Below, one piece after another: positions 25,140 to 34,179 of a stretch of DNA of 64,000 nucleotides; the stretch's first letter is position 1, and the number at the start of each line of letters is the position of its first letter. Under the pieces are notes generated by a model. The model worked only from the letters and a program-made list of their open reading frames with translations. It was not told the origin of the DNA and ran no database searches. The DNA is from an uncultured Selenomonas sp. GTDB taxonomy: Bacteria > Bacillota > Negativicutes > Selenomonadales > Selenomonadaceae. Location: assembly GCA_905372355.1 (NCBI GenBank), contig CAJPOT010000003.1:124001-188000 (forward strand). The letters are read 5' to 3'. A program made the translations under genes and the position numbers.

Positions 25140-27131
25140 ATGGGCAATATCGACACCACCTGTGTGAATGCGATCCGTGCACTTTCGGCGGACGCCGTGC
25201 AGAAGGCGAACTCCGGCCATCCGGGCCTGCCGCTCGGCGCAGCCCCGATCGCTTACGAACTCTGGGCGCACCACATGAAGCACAACGGCAAGAATCCAAA
25301 CTGGGCGAACCGCGACCGCTTCATCCTCTCCGCCGGGCACGGCTCCGCCATGCTCTATTCCCTGCTGCACCTCTTCGGCTACGGGCTGACGCTCGACGAC
25401 CTCAAGAATTTCCGCCAGGACGGATCCTTGACGCCCGGCCATCCCGAGTACCGTCATACGAAGGGCGTGGAAGCCACGACAGGGCCTCTGGGCGCAGGCA
25501 TGGGCATGGCGGTCGGCATGGCGATTGCTGAAGCGCATCTCGCCGCCATCTTCAACAAGCCGGATTTCCCCATCGTCGATCACTACACATTCGCTCTCGG
25601 CGGCGACGGCTGCATGATGGAGGGCATCTCCTCCGAAGTCTTCTCGCTCGCGGGCACGCTCGCGCTCGACAAGCTCATCGTGCTCTACGACAGCAACAAC
25701 ATCTCCATCGAGGGCGGCACCGACCTCGCCTTTACCGAAGACGTGGAAAAGCGCATGGCGTCCTTCGGCTTCCAGACGCTCACGGTCGAGGACGGTACGG
25801 ATCTCGCCGCCATCGGCAAGGCGATCGAAGAGGCAAAGGCAGACAAGAAGCGGCCGTCCTTCATCACGATCAAAACGAAGATCGGCTTCGGCTGCCCTGC
25901 CAAGGAAGGCAAGGCGAGCGCCCACGGCGAACCGCTCGGCGAAGAAAACCTGCGCGCGCTCAAGGAAAACCTCGGCTGGGAAAATCCTGCCGAGAGCTTC
26001 TGCGTTCCTGCCGCCGTCTACGAACATTACGAGAAGCTCGCCGCTGAGGGAGCGGCTCTTGAGGCGAAGTGGAACGAGCTTTTTGATGCCTACTGCGCGA
26101 AGTACCCCGAGGAGAAGGCTCGCTGGGATGCGTTCCACGCGCCTGTCGATGCTGCGGCGCTGCTCAAGAGCGAGGATTTCTGGGCGTACGAGGACAAGCC
26201 CGCCGCGACGCGCGCCTTGTCAGGCAAGATGATCCAGCGTCTCAAGGAAATCGTGCCGCAGCTCATCGGCGGCAGCGCAGATCTCGGGCCGTCGAACAAG
26301 ACCGTGATGGACGGCGCAGGCGATTTCAGCCGCACGGATCGTGCGGGACGCAACCTGCACTTCGGCGTGCGCGAACTCGGCATGGCGGCGATCGCCAACG
26401 GCCTCGCGCTGCACGGCGGCGTCCTGCCTTACATCGCGACCTTCTTCGTATTCAGCGATTACACGAAGCCCATGCTGCGCCTCGCCGCACTCATGGGGCT
26501 GCCCGTCGTCTACGTGCTCACGCACGACAGCATCGGCGTCGGCGAAGACGGTCCGACACACGAGCCGATCGAGCAGCTTGCCATGCTGCGCTCGACGCCC
26601 AACGTCAACGTCTTCCGCCCTGCCGACGCGACGGAGACGGCCGCCGCTTGGTACAGCGCCGTAACAAGCAAGGATGCGCCGACCGTCCTCGCGCTCACGC
26701 GCCAGAATCTGCCGCAGCTTGCAGGAAGCTCCAAGGAAGCCCTGAAGGGCGGCTACATCATTTCCGAAGCGAAGGGGGCGCCGCAGGGCATCCTCATCGC
26801 CACCGGCTCTGAGGTATCGCTCGCCATCGAAGCGCAGGAAGAACTCGCCAAAGACGGCATCGCCGTGCGCGTCGTCTCCCTGCCGTCCATTGACGTCTTC
26901 GAACAGCAATCCGCTGAATACAAGGAAAGCGTCCTGCCGAAATCCATCCGCGCCCGCGTCGCCGTCGAAGCGGCCGCCGGCTTCGGCTGGGAACGCTACA
27001 CGGGACTCGACGGTGCGACCGTCACGATGCACGGCTTCGGCGCTTCCGCCCCCGCCGGCGTCCTCTTCAAGAAGTTCGGCTTCACGAAGGAAAACGTCGT
27101 CGCGACGATGAAGAAGGTTCTGGAAAAATAA
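25140..27131 (+). CDS. tkt: Transketolase
   Basis: A full-length 663-aa transketolase, the thiamine-diphosphate enzyme of the non-oxidative pentose phosphate pathway. N-terminal NSGHPGLPLGAAP, the TPP-binding motif GGDGCMMEGISSEV...LYDSNNISIEGG, the PP-domain RFGVRELGMA-type block and DSIGVGEDGPTHEPIEQLA are present. A strong AAGGAGGAG site precedes the ATG at 25140, and a terminator follows 11 nt after the stop. The gene is transcribed alone. Confidence 0.97.
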   Translation: MGNIDTTCVNAIRALSADAVQKANSGHPGLPLGAAPIAYELWAHHMKHNGKNPNWANRDRFILSAGHGSAMLYSLLHLFGYGLTLDDLKNFRQDGSLTPGHPEYRHTKGVEATTGPLGAGMGMAVGMAIAEAHLAAIFNKPDFPIVDHYTFALGGDGCMMEGISSEVFSLAGTLALDKLIVLYDSNNISIEGGTDLAFTEDVEKRMASFGFQTLTVEDGTDLAAIGKAIEEAKADKKRPSFITIKTKIGFGCPAKEGKASAHGEPLGEENLRALKENLGWENPAESFCVPAAVYEHYEKLAAEGAALEAKWNELFDAYCAKYPEEKARWDAFHAPVDAAALLKSEDFWAYEDKPAATRALSGKMIQRLKEIVPQLIGGSADLGPSNKTVMDGAGDFSRTDRAGRNLHFGVRELGMAAIANGLALHGGVLPYIATFFVFSDYTKPMLRLAALMGLPVVYVLTHDSIGVGEDGPTHEPIEQLAMLRSTPNVNVFRPADATETAAAWYSAVTSKDAPTVLALTRQNLPQLAGSSKEALKGGYIISEAKGAPQGILIATGSEVSLAIEAQEELAKDGIAVRVVSLPSIDVFEQQSAEYKESVLPKSIRARVAVEAAAGFGWERYTGLDGATVTMHGFGASAPAGVLFKKFGFTKENVVATMKKVLEK

Positions 27132-27142
27132 TCGCACACAAG

Positions 27143-27173
27143 AAAAAGGAGCTGCCCCGAGCAGCTCCTTTTT
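27143..27173. terminator. Bidirectional terminator between tkt and the aminotransferase
   Basis: A 13-bp stem (AAAAAGGAGCTGC and its complement) with a 5-nt loop; A-run on one side and T-run on the other serve both convergent genes. Confidence 0.9.
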
Positions 27174-27198
27174 GCGTGCGTGCATCAACGAGCAAGGC

Positions 27199-28443
27199 TC
27201 ACTTGCCCACGAAATCCCATGCCTTCTTGACCTTTGCGGCAAGCCCCTCGATCTTCTTCGTGGCGACGCCGCAGACGGCGATGCGCACACCGCGCTTCAA
27301 GGGAACGGCGAAAACGAGATCGTCATGCAGCTTGTCCGCCACAGCTTGCGGATCTTCCGAAGGCACGGCGAGGAAGAATCCCGCCTTGTATGGCAGAGCC
27401 TTGAGTCCGCAGTCCTGCGCCTCCTTCATGAAGAGCGCACCGCGCGAGCGCACGATCTGATAGAGCGCATCGCGCTCCTTCTCGTACGCGGCGAGAAGCG
27501 CCGCATCCTGCTGAATCGTTGCCAGGAGCGCCATAGCGCCGCGATTGATGTTCGACCATGTCGCACGGCTCGAAAACTTGTTGACGTCCGAAAATTCCTC
27601 AATGACGGCGCGGCTTGCGGAAAGACCGACGATTGCTCCCGTGCGCTGTCCGTAGAACGTATACCCCTTGGACATGCTGAAAGCGAACATGACGAATACA
27701 TTCTCGGGAAGATGCGCGAACTTCTCCATGAAGCCGCGCGTCTCATCCTTCGTGCCGCTGTACTCGATGTAGGCGATGTCAACGAGAACGCTCATGCGCT
27801 TGCCCTTCTTCGCATGAGCCTTTACGGTCGCAAGAACCGCATCCCAATCCTCATCGGAAAGCGTATAGCCCGTCGGATTGTGCGCAGGCGTATTGAGGAT
27901 GATGAGGAGAGAATCCTGTTTTTCGAGAAGCGCCTCCACCTTCGCCGTGAAAGCGGCGGCATTGAAGGAATGCGCCTCGTCGAAGAGCTGGAACGTCTCC
28001 AAGCGCCGCCCGATGTTCTGACAGAGCGCGTTGTAAGGACCCCAGAACCAATCGGCGGTGAGCACAGCGTCGCCGATCTCCGAGTAGTTTTCGATCGCAT
28101 GGTGGACGGCGCCCGTGCCGCCTGCCGTCGCGACGGCCTCGACATAGCCCTCCGGCCGATGATTGCCGAAGACGATGTCCTTCACGCTCTCAAGATATGC
28201 AGGCAGACCCGCGACGGGTGCATAGGCGATGATCTCGGGAATCGGCAGCTCGCGCAGCACCTTCTCGACCGTCGGTATGCAGGCGAGCTTTTCATCCTCG
28301 CCAAAGATCGCACCCAATGTGGCGTTCGTGATCTTCTCTGCTCCATGCTCCTTCGCCGCCGCCGTCGCCGCGCCGCTCGCGGCGAAAATCACGTCGTTCA
28401 GAACCTTGTTTTCCGTATGCGATGCTGCCATCTTCGTGCTCAT
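27199..28443 (-). CDS. Class I PLP-dependent aminotransferase
   Basis: A 414-aa fold-type I aminotransferase. The PLP-binding Lys is in FSMSKGYTFYGQRTG, the Asn in ILNTPAHNPTGY and the substrate-binding Arg in the C-terminal RGVRIAVCG. The layout is closest to the aspartate/aromatic group (AspC/TyrB type). The start at 28443 has GGGAGG 12 nt upstream. It is co-oriented with lysC, with 84 nt between them, so it may be read from the lysC promoter. The amino acid specificity is open. Confidence 0.88.
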   Translation of the reverse strand: MSTKMAASHTENKVLNDVIFAASGAATAAAKEHGAEKITNATLGAIFGEDEKLACIPTVEKVLRELPIPEIIAYAPVAGLPAYLESVKDIVFGNHRPEGYVEAVATAGGTGAVHHAIENYSEIGDAVLTADWFWGPYNALCQNIGRRLETFQLFDEAHSFNAAAFTAKVEALLEKQDSLLIILNTPAHNPTGYTLSDEDWDAVLATVKAHAKKGKRMSVLVDIAYIEYSGTKDETRGFMEKFAHLPENVFVMFAFSMSKGYTFYGQRTGAIVGLSASRAVIEEFSDVNKFSSRATWSNINRGAMALLATIQQDAALLAAYEKERDALYQIVRSRGALFMKEAQDCGLKALPYKAGFFLAVPSEDPQAVADKLHDDLVFAVPLKRGVRIAVCGVATKKIEGLAAKVKKAWDFVGK

Positions 28444-28527
28444 TTTATATGAAGCCTCCCACTTACCTTGTTTCCTGCGGAAGCACCGGATGTATCGGCG
28501 CTCCCTTATTTCTTCATCGAGTCCCGC

Positions 28528-29757
28528 TCAGCCGCGCGGAAAGAACTCGTCGTGGATCGCATTCGCCGCTTCCTTGAGCTTGTCCTTCGTGATCAGGCAA
28601 GAAATGCTGATTTCCGACGTGCTGATGATGTCGATGTTGACGTTTGCCTTCTGCAGGGCGCCGAACATGCGCGCTGCGATGCCGGGGTTGCCGAGCATGC
28701 CGACGCCGACGATGGAAACCTTCGCGACGTTCTCCTCGACGAGAACCGACACGGCATTGAGCTTCTTCTTGACATCCTCGACGATCTCACGCGCCGTTTC
28801 GAGATCGTCGACGGCGACGGTGAAGACCATGTCCGTCACGTTATGCTCGATGTTTCGCACGCTCTGCACGATCATGTCCACGCTCACATTGGCATCAGCG
28901 AGCGCAGAAAAGAGGGAATGTGCGACGCCCGGCTGGTTCGGCACACCCATGACGGCGAGTTTTGCCACCTTGTCGTCGTGTGCCAGCCCCCTGATTTCAA
29001 AATCCTTCTCTTCCATTGTATAAGCCTCCCTGATCATCGTGCCGGTTTTCTCGGTAAACGTCGAGCGTACATGGATGGGAATGCCGAAGTGCTTGCCCAT
29101 TTCCACGGAGCGCGGCTGCATGACGCCCGCGCCAAGGCGCGCCATCTCCAGCATCTCGTCGTAAGTAATCTCCTGCATCTTGCGTGCACCTTGGACGAGG
29201 CGCGGGTCGGCAGAGTAAATGCCGTCCACATCCGTGAAGATCTCGCAGCTGTCCGCAGCGAGAGCGCCCGCAAGAGCCACAGCCGAGGTATCTGAGCCGC
29301 CGCGTCCGAGCGTCACGGGATCACCGAAGGAGTCAGCGCCCTGGAATCCTGCAACGACGACGATATTTCCCTCATTGAGCGCTTCCTCGACGCGCTTCGG
29401 CTCAATGCCTACGATGCGCCCCTTCGTATGCACGGAGTTCGTGCCCATGCCGACCATCGCGCCCGTCAAGGAGATCGCCTTATGCCCCATCGAGCAGAAC
29501 GCCATCGCCAAGAGCGCGATGGAAACTTGCTCGCCCGTCGTCAACAGCATGTCCATCTCACGCGCATAATGGTACGGATTCTTGTCTATGCCGCGCGCCA
29601 GCTCAATGAGATCATCGGTCGTGTCTCCCATGGCGGAGACGACGACGACGACCTTGTCCTCGGGCTTCATGCCATCGAGGACACGCCGCGCCACCGCTTT
29701 GATTTTTTCCGTAGTGGCAACCGAGCTGCCGCCAAACTTCTTTACGATCAGAGCCAT
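28528..29757 (-). CDS. lysC: Aspartate kinase
   Basis: A 409-aa aspartokinase that phosphorylates aspartate at the head of the lysine, threonine and methionine pathways. KKFGGSSVAT at the N-terminus and GRGGSDTSAVALAGAL in the kinase domain are diagnostic, and the C-terminal part has two ACT domains (starting near KLAVMGVPNQPGVAHSLF and VSIVGVGMLGNPGIAARMF), so feedback regulation is expected. AGGAGGAAG precedes the ATG at 29757. The transcript leader of about 100 nt is too short for a lysine riboswitch and none was seen. Confidence 0.96.
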   Translation of the reverse strand: MALIVKKFGGSSVATTEKIKAVARRVLDGMKPEDKVVVVVSAMGDTTDDLIELARGIDKNPYHYAREMDMLLTTGEQVSIALLAMAFCSMGHKAISLTGAMVGMGTNSVHTKGRIVGIEPKRVEEALNEGNIVVVAGFQGADSFGDPVTLGRGGSDTSAVALAGALAADSCEIFTDVDGIYSADPRLVQGARKMQEITYDEMLEMARLGAGVMQPRSVEMGKHFGIPIHVRSTFTEKTGTMIREAYTMEEKDFEIRGLAHDDKVAKLAVMGVPNQPGVAHSLFSALADANVSVDMIVQSVRNIEHNVTDMVFTVAVDDLETAREIVEDVKKKLNAVSVLVEENVAKVSIVGVGMLGNPGIAARMFGALQKANVNIDIISTSEISISCLITKDKLKEAANAIHDEFFPRG

Positions 29758-29865
29758 AACTTCCTCCTAGATTGCCCGTCGACAAGAAAAATGTCACGAG
29801 CAAAAATGTCCTTTGAGAATGGTCATTCGTTACAAAATCTCAAGAAATGAGCTTGACCGCCTTAT

Positions 29866-29894
29866 ATTATACAAGAATTTCATGTCCACGTCTA
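29866..29894 (-). promoter_or_regulatory. Promoter for lysC
   Basis: On the minus strand TAGACG (29889-29894), 17 nt, TATAAT (29866-29871). A second promoter fires in the opposite direction about 30 nt away. Confidence 0.6.
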
Positions 29895-29923
29895 GCGAGA
29901 AACAAAAAAATACAAAATGCAAA

Positions 29924-29952
29924 TGGACAACCCTGCTTCTCCATGCTATATT
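29924..29952 (+). promoter_or_regulatory. Promoter for the RluA-family gene
   Basis: TGGACA (29924-29929), 17 nt, TATATT (29947-29952), 22 nt before the start codon at 29974, divergent from lysC. Confidence 0.6.
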
Positions 29953-29973
29953 GCTGGAAAAGGAAGTGATTGC

Positions 29974-30879
29974 ATGGGAAAGACGCGGCTTATCGTGCCG
30001 GAAGGACTGACTTGTATGGCGCTTCGGGAGTTTCTGCAAAAGGAGTGCGGCTTCTCCACGACGCTCTGGAAGAAACTGCGGCGTTCGGGCACGTTCTCGC
30101 TGAACGGACGCCCCGCCAACGCCGCACAGACCCGCATCCAAAGCGGCGATGAACTTTGCTGGCATCTGGCAGAAGAGAGCCGCATCGCGCCCGAAAACAT
30201 TCCGCTCGACATTCTCTATGAGGACGCGGCGCTTCTCATCGTCAACAAGCCTGCAGGCATGCTCGTTCATCCGACGGGTGGTGAGTACAGTCATACGCTC
30301 GCCAACGCCGTGCTCTTTCACTACGAAGCGCACGGTGAAAAGCACGCCTTTCATCCCGTGCACCGCCTCGACCGCCAGACGAGCGGACTCGTGCTCATCG
30401 CCAAGGAGTCGCACGTGCAGCACCTCTTGTCCGCACATAATGCAATCGAGCGCATCTACCTCGCCGTCATCGAAGGCAAACTGCCCGAGCCTTGCGGCAC
30501 GATCGCCGCGCCCATCGCGCGCCGCCCTGGCAGCATCATTGAGCGCATAGTCTCACCTGAGGGAAAATGCGCCGTCACACACTATACAACTCTTGCAGAG
30601 CATGGCGGACTTTCGCTTCTCGCGCTTCGCCTGGCGACGGGACGCACGCATCAGATCCGCGTCCACCTCGCGCACCTCGCCCATCCGCTCCTCGGCGATG
30701 ACCTCTACGGCGGCAGAACGGATCGCATCGCCCGTCAAGCGCTGCACGCCCATCGCCTGCGCCTTCGTCACCCGTCGAGTGGCGAAGAAATCACTGTACA
30801 TGCACCTCTGCCTGCAGATATGTCCGTCTTTTTCCCCGAAATCTACGGTAATTTTTCTCTTTTCACGAAAGATTCATGA
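29974..30879 (+). CDS. RluA-family RNA pseudouridine synthase
   Basis: A 301-aa pseudouridine synthase. The catalytic Asp is in VHRLDRQTSGLVLIAK, and ATGRTHQIRVHLAHLAHPLLGDDLYGG is the C-terminal family block. The first 80 residues resemble a degenerate S4-like domain (ALREFLQKECGFS...LNGRPAN). The ATG at 29974 follows AGGAAGTG; the longer frame starting at 29917 overlaps the promoter and was rejected. It is a paralog of the RluD at 62791-63696. Whether it modifies 23S rRNA or tRNA is not determined. Confidence 0.9.
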   Translation: MGKTRLIVPEGLTCMALREFLQKECGFSTTLWKKLRRSGTFSLNGRPANAAQTRIQSGDELCWHLAEESRIAPENIPLDILYEDAALLIVNKPAGMLVHPTGGEYSHTLANAVLFHYEAHGEKHAFHPVHRLDRQTSGLVLIAKESHVQHLLSAHNAIERIYLAVIEGKLPEPCGTIAAPIARRPGSIIERIVSPEGKCAVTHYTTLAEHGGLSLLALRLATGRTHQIRVHLAHLAHPLLGDDLYGGRTDRIARQALHAHRLRLRHPSSGEEITVHAPLPADMSVFFPEIYGNFSLFTKDS

Positions 30880-30904
30880 CGCTTTCATTAAATTATGATA
30901 TAAT
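30876..30904 (+). promoter_or_regulatory. Promoter for class II fructose-bisphosphate aldolase
   Basis: ATGACG (30876-30881), 17 nt, TATAAT (30899-30904), overlapping the end of the preceding gene and about 45 nt before the aldolase start. Confidence 0.55.
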
Positions 30905-30947
30905 AGAGCGGTAAACGAGTATCATCTATTCATAGGAGGTTGAGATC

Positions 30948-31937
30948 ATGCCACTCATCGGAACAAAAGAAATGTTCAAGAAAGCCCACGAGGGCGGCTA
31001 CGCCATCGGCGCTTTCAACGTCAACAACATGGAGATTGTTCAGGGCATCACCGAAGCGGCGGCGGCTGTGAAGTCTCCCATCATCCTGCAGGCTTCCGCC
31101 GGTGCGCGAAAGTATGCGAAGCCCGCCTACCTCAAACACCTCGTGCAGGCTGCGCTCGAATGCGAGGATCTGCCCATCGCCCTGCATCTCGACCACGGCC
31201 CGGATTTCGAGACGTGCAAGTCCTGTATCGACGACGGCTTCACCTCCGTCATGATCGACGGCTCGCACCTGAGCTTCAAGGAGAACATCGAACTTACGAA
31301 GCGCGTCGTCGAGTATGCCCATGCGCATGGCGTCGTCGTTGAGGGTGAGCTTGGACAGCTCGCGGGCATTGAGGACGATGTGAAAGTTGCCGCTGAAGAT
31401 GCGCACTACACGCGTCCCGAAGAGGTCGAGGAATTCGTCTCGAGCACGGGTGTCGACTCCCTCGCGATCGCCATCGGCACGAGCCACGGCGCCTTCAAGT
31501 TCAAGCCCGAGCAGTGCACGAAGAATGCCCAGGGCGTGCTCGTGCCGCCCGAACTGCGCTTCGACATCCTCGCGGAAATCGAAAAGCGCCTGCCGGGCTT
31601 CCCCATCGTACTGCACGGCGCCTCGTCCGTCATTCCCAAGTACGTCAAGATCATCAACGACAACGGCGGCAACCTCGCCGATGCCGTAGGCATTCCCGAG
31701 GATCAGCTGAGGAAGGCGGCGAAGTCGGCGGTCTGCAAGATCAACATCGACTCCGACCTGCGCCTCGCCATGACGGCGGGCATCCGCGAGCACTTCAAGC
31801 AGCATCCCGAGCACTTCGATCCGCGCCAGTACATCGCGCCGGGACGCGACTACATCCGCGAACTCGTCGAGCACAAGATCAAGGAAGTCCTCGGCTCCGA
31901 CGGCAAGGCCGCAGAGGTCATGGCGCTCTTGAAGTAA
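30948..31937 (+). CDS. fba: Class II fructose-1,6-bisphosphate aldolase
   Basis: A 329-aa zinc-dependent aldolase of glycolysis/gluconeogenesis. ALHLDHGPDFETCKSCID carries the first zinc His and the catalytic Asp region, TSVMIDGSHLSFKENI and VVVEGELGQLAGIEDDV are family blocks, and GASSVIPKYVKIINDNGG follows the second zinc His of VLHG. AGGAGGTT precedes the ATG at 30948. A strong terminator follows, and then a second aldolase of the unrelated class I type, so this genome appears to hold both forms side by side. Confidence 0.94.
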   Translation: MPLIGTKEMFKKAHEGGYAIGAFNVNNMEIVQGITEAAAAVKSPIILQASAGARKYAKPAYLKHLVQAALECEDLPIALHLDHGPDFETCKSCIDDGFTSVMIDGSHLSFKENIELTKRVVEYAHAHGVVVEGELGQLAGIEDDVKVAAEDAHYTRPEEVEEFVSSTGVDSLAIAIGTSHGAFKFKPEQCTKNAQGVLVPPELRFDILAEIEKRLPGFPIVLHGASSVIPKYVKIINDNGGNLADAVGIPEDQLRKAAKSAVCKINIDSDLRLAMTAGIREHFKQHPEHFDPRQYIAPGRDYIRELVEHKIKEVLGSDGKAAEVMALLK

Positions 31938-31987
31938 GCTCAGACGCTTTACAAACTGTGCGCCGCCTCAATAAACGTTCTTTCAAA

Positions 31988-32016
31988 ATCGTGCAGAAAG
32001 CTGCTTTCTGCACGAT
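31988..32016 (+). terminator. Terminator after class II aldolase
   Basis: A perfect 13-bp stem (ATCGTGCAGAAAG and its complement) with a CTG loop, followed by a T-run. Confidence 0.88.
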
Positions 32017-32047
32017 TTTTATATTTTGATATTTATTTTCAATTTCG

Positions 32048-32076
32048 TTTACTTTCTGCACGCGTAGAGGTATAAT
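32048..32076 (+). promoter_or_regulatory. Promoter for class I aldolase
   Basis: TTTACT (32048-32053), 17 nt, TATAAT (32071-32076), about 30 nt before the start codon. This gives the second aldolase independent expression. Confidence 0.65.
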
Positions 32077-32108
32077 AGAAATGGAAACGATTTAAGGAGG
32101 TATGCAAA

Positions 32109-32996
32109 ATGAATCAAGAGCAGCTCAATCGCATGACCAGCGGCAAGGGTTTCATCGCCGCCCTCGACCAGAGCGGCGGTTCGACACCGAAAGCGCTGAA
32201 GGCTTACGGCGTCGATGAGAGCGCCTATTCCAACGACGAGGAGATGTTCACGCGCGTTCATGAGATGCGCACGCGCATCATCAAAAGCCCCTCGTTCACA
32301 AAGGAGCAGATTCTCGCGGCCATCCTCTTCGAAAACACGATGGATCGCAAGATCGACGGCCTCTATACGGCAGACTACCTGTGGGAGAAGAAAGGCATCG
32401 TGCCGATTTTGAAGGTTGACAAGGGACTCGCCGCCGAGAAGGACGGCGTACAGCTCATGAAGCCCATCGACGGACTCTCCGCCCTCCTCGACCGCGCTGT
32501 AGAGCGCCATATCTTTGGCACGAAGATGCGCTCCGTCATCAAGGAGGCGAACAAAGAGGGCATCAAGGCTGTCATCGAGCAGCAGTTCGCCGTCGGCAAA
32601 GAGATCATCGCCAAGGGACTCGTCCCCATCTTGGAGCCGGAAGTCGACATCCATTGCGCCAAGAAGGAAGAAGCGGAAGCCATCATGCTCGAAGAAATCA
32701 AGGCGAACGTGGCGAAGCTTCCCGCCGGCGACAAAATCATGCTCAAAGTCACGATTCCGACGAAAGAAAATCTCTATGAAGAACTCATGAAGGATTCGCA
32801 CGTCGTGCGCATCGTCGCTTTGAGCGGCGGCTACCCGCAGGATGAGGCCAATGAGAAACTTGCCAAGAATCGCGGCCTCATCGCCAGCTTCTCACGCGCC
32901 CTCGCCCAGGATCTTCGCGCAAGCCAGAGCGACGCCGAGTTCGACAAGGTTTTGAAGACCGCCGTCGACGGCATATATAAGGCCTCCATCACCTGA
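32109..32996 (+). CDS. Class I fructose-bisphosphate aldolase
   Basis: A 295-aa Schiff-base aldolase. The opening [24 protein letters not shown] is the hallmark of the bacterial class I FbaB/Fda-type family, and the Lys in [12 protein letters not shown] plus the EPEVDIH strand fit the active-site barrel. It needs no metal, unlike the class II enzyme just upstream. AAGGAGG precedes the ATG. Its own promoter and terminator frame it as a single gene, so the two aldolases can be used under different conditions. Confidence 0.92.
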   Translation: MNQEQLNRMTSGKGFIAALDQSGGSTPKALKAYGVDESAYSNDEEMFTRVHEMRTRIIKSPSFTKEQILAAILFENTMDRKIDGLYTADYLWEKKGIVPILKVDKGLAAEKDGVQLMKPIDGLSALLDRAVERHIFGTKMRSVIKEANKEGIKAVIEQQFAVGKEIIAKGLVPILEPEVDIHCAKKEEAEAIMLEEIKANVAKLPAGDKIMLKVTIPTKENLYEELMKDSHVVRIVALSGGYPQDEANEKLAKNRGLIASFSRALAQDLRASQSDAEFDKVLKTAVDGIYKASIT

Positions 32997-33032
32997 GAAA
33001 GCCCAGAGCATTCTTTCCAAAAATCTGCAAAG

Positions 33033-33072
33033 AAAAGGCAGGACAGCACATGACACGCTGTCCTGCCTTTTT
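33033..33072 (+). terminator. Terminator after class I aldolase
   Basis: A 15-bp stem (AAAAGGCAGGACAGC and its complement) with a 9-nt loop and following T-run. Confidence 0.88.
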
Positions 33073-33092
33073 CTTTGCAGGATTTTCCAATC

Positions 33093-33121
33093 TTGACAGA
33101 GAAAATCCCCTGCTATATGAT
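33093..33121 (+). promoter_or_regulatory. Promoter for the polysaccharide deacetylase
   Basis: Consensus TTGACA (33093-33098), 17 nt, TATGAT (33116-33121), about 75 nt before the start codon. Confidence 0.75.
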
Positions 33122-33194
33122 AGGGTACTAGAGGGTATCGCATACGAACCTTCTCGTGACCCCCTATATCATACAAACCAAGGACGTGTTCTCA

Positions 33195-34043
33195 ATGCAT
33201 ACTTCAAAGAAAAAAATTCTTGCCATCATACTTTCGCTCTTCGTCTTGCTCCTCGCTGCAGCGTACCTATGCTCAACCAGCTTCCAAGGCGGCGTTCCCG
33301 TTCTCAACTATCACCAGATCAACGACCGTGACCACAATGCCCTGACGTTGAGTACGCCCGAGTTCGAAGCGCAGATGCAGTATCTCGCCGAAAACGGCTA
33401 CCATCCCATCACGCCGAACGAACTTGCCGATCACCTCGAAAACGGCGCCCCTCTGCCCGAAAAGCCCATCCTCCTCACCTTCGACGACGGCTATATCGAC
33501 AATTACAAGAACGCCTACCCTATCCTGCAAAAATACGGGCTTAAAGGTTCCATCTTCATCATCACGGACTATCTGAACGTCTATCCGAACTATCTCACAT
33601 GGGAAATCTGCCAAGAAATGCAGGACTCAGGCATCATCGACATCGAGTGCCACACGATGACCCATGTCGCGCTCAGCGAGCTTTCCTCTGCTGAAGAGTT
33701 GCAGCACGAAGCCGTCGACTCCAAGAAAGCGATTGAATCGCACCTCAATAAAAAGGTCACTTCCATCGCCTACCCCTGCGGCGCTTACAATGACGAAGTG
33801 CAGCGTGTCGTAAGGGAAGCCGGCTACCGCACGGCGTTCACCGTCAACTACGGGCTCGACCATCCCGGCGACGACCAATATGCGCTCAACCGCATACCAA
33901 TCTTTGGCTCCAACTCCCACTCCTTCCTGCGCTTCAAGCTGCGCCTCCTCTTCACTCCAATCTTCTCCCGCCTGCAAAACGTGCGCGCGGAACTTCTGAG
34001 CGGTGGTCACGATACCTGTGCACGCTTCATTCCTACACCCTGA
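33195..34043 (+). CDS. Membrane-anchored polysaccharide deacetylase (NodB domain)
   Basis: A 282-aa carbohydrate esterase family 4 protein. After an N-terminal signal or anchor segment (KKKILAIILSLFVLLLAAAYL) comes VLNYHQI, the metal-binding LLTFDDGYIDNYKNA and the zinc His pair in ECHTMTHVALSEL, then AYPCGAYN, all NodB motifs. Such enzymes remove acetyl groups from N-acetylglucosamine in peptidoglycan or extracellular polysaccharide. It is most likely periplasmic and tethered to the inner membrane. The ATG at 33195 is preferred because it starts the signal segment. Natural substrate unknown. Confidence 0.88.
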   Translation: MHTSKKKILAIILSLFVLLLAAAYLCSTSFQGGVPVLNYHQINDRDHNALTLSTPEFEAQMQYLAENGYHPITPNELADHLENGAPLPEKPILLTFDDGYIDNYKNAYPILQKYGLKGSIFIITDYLNVYPNYLTWEICQEMQDSGIIDIECHTMTHVALSELSSAEELQHEAVDSKKAIESHLNKKVTSIAYPCGAYNDEVQRVVREAGYRTAFTVNYGLDHPGDDQYALNRIPIFGSNSHSFLRFKLRLLFTPIFSRLQNVRAELLSGGHDTCARFIPTP

Positions 34044-34051
34044 CACCATAC

Positions 34052-34081
34052 AAAAAACGCCCCCGTTCCGGGGGTGTTTTT
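34052..34081 (+). terminator. Terminator after polysaccharide deacetylase
   Basis: ACGCCCCC/GGGGGTGT stem with a GTTCC loop, preceded by an A-run and followed by TTTTTC. Confidence 0.85.
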
Positions 34082-34108
34082 CATCAGTGAATACAATATC
34101 GCAAACAG

Positions 34109-34138
34109 TAGACAGAGCAAGTCGTAAAATGATACAAT
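34109..34138 (+). promoter_or_regulatory. Promoter for lgt
   Basis: TAGACA (34109-34114), 18 nt, TACAAT (34133-34138), about 40 nt before the lgt start. Confidence 0.6.
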
Positions 34139-34179
34139 CCTTGTAGCCTAAAAATAACGATTCAACGGAGGCACTTCTC

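Noticed and set aside
29758..29865. Possible lysine riboswitch in the lysC leader
   Set aside because: The leader is only about 100 nt from the predicted promoter and none of the lysine-aptamer blocks or a terminator was seen.
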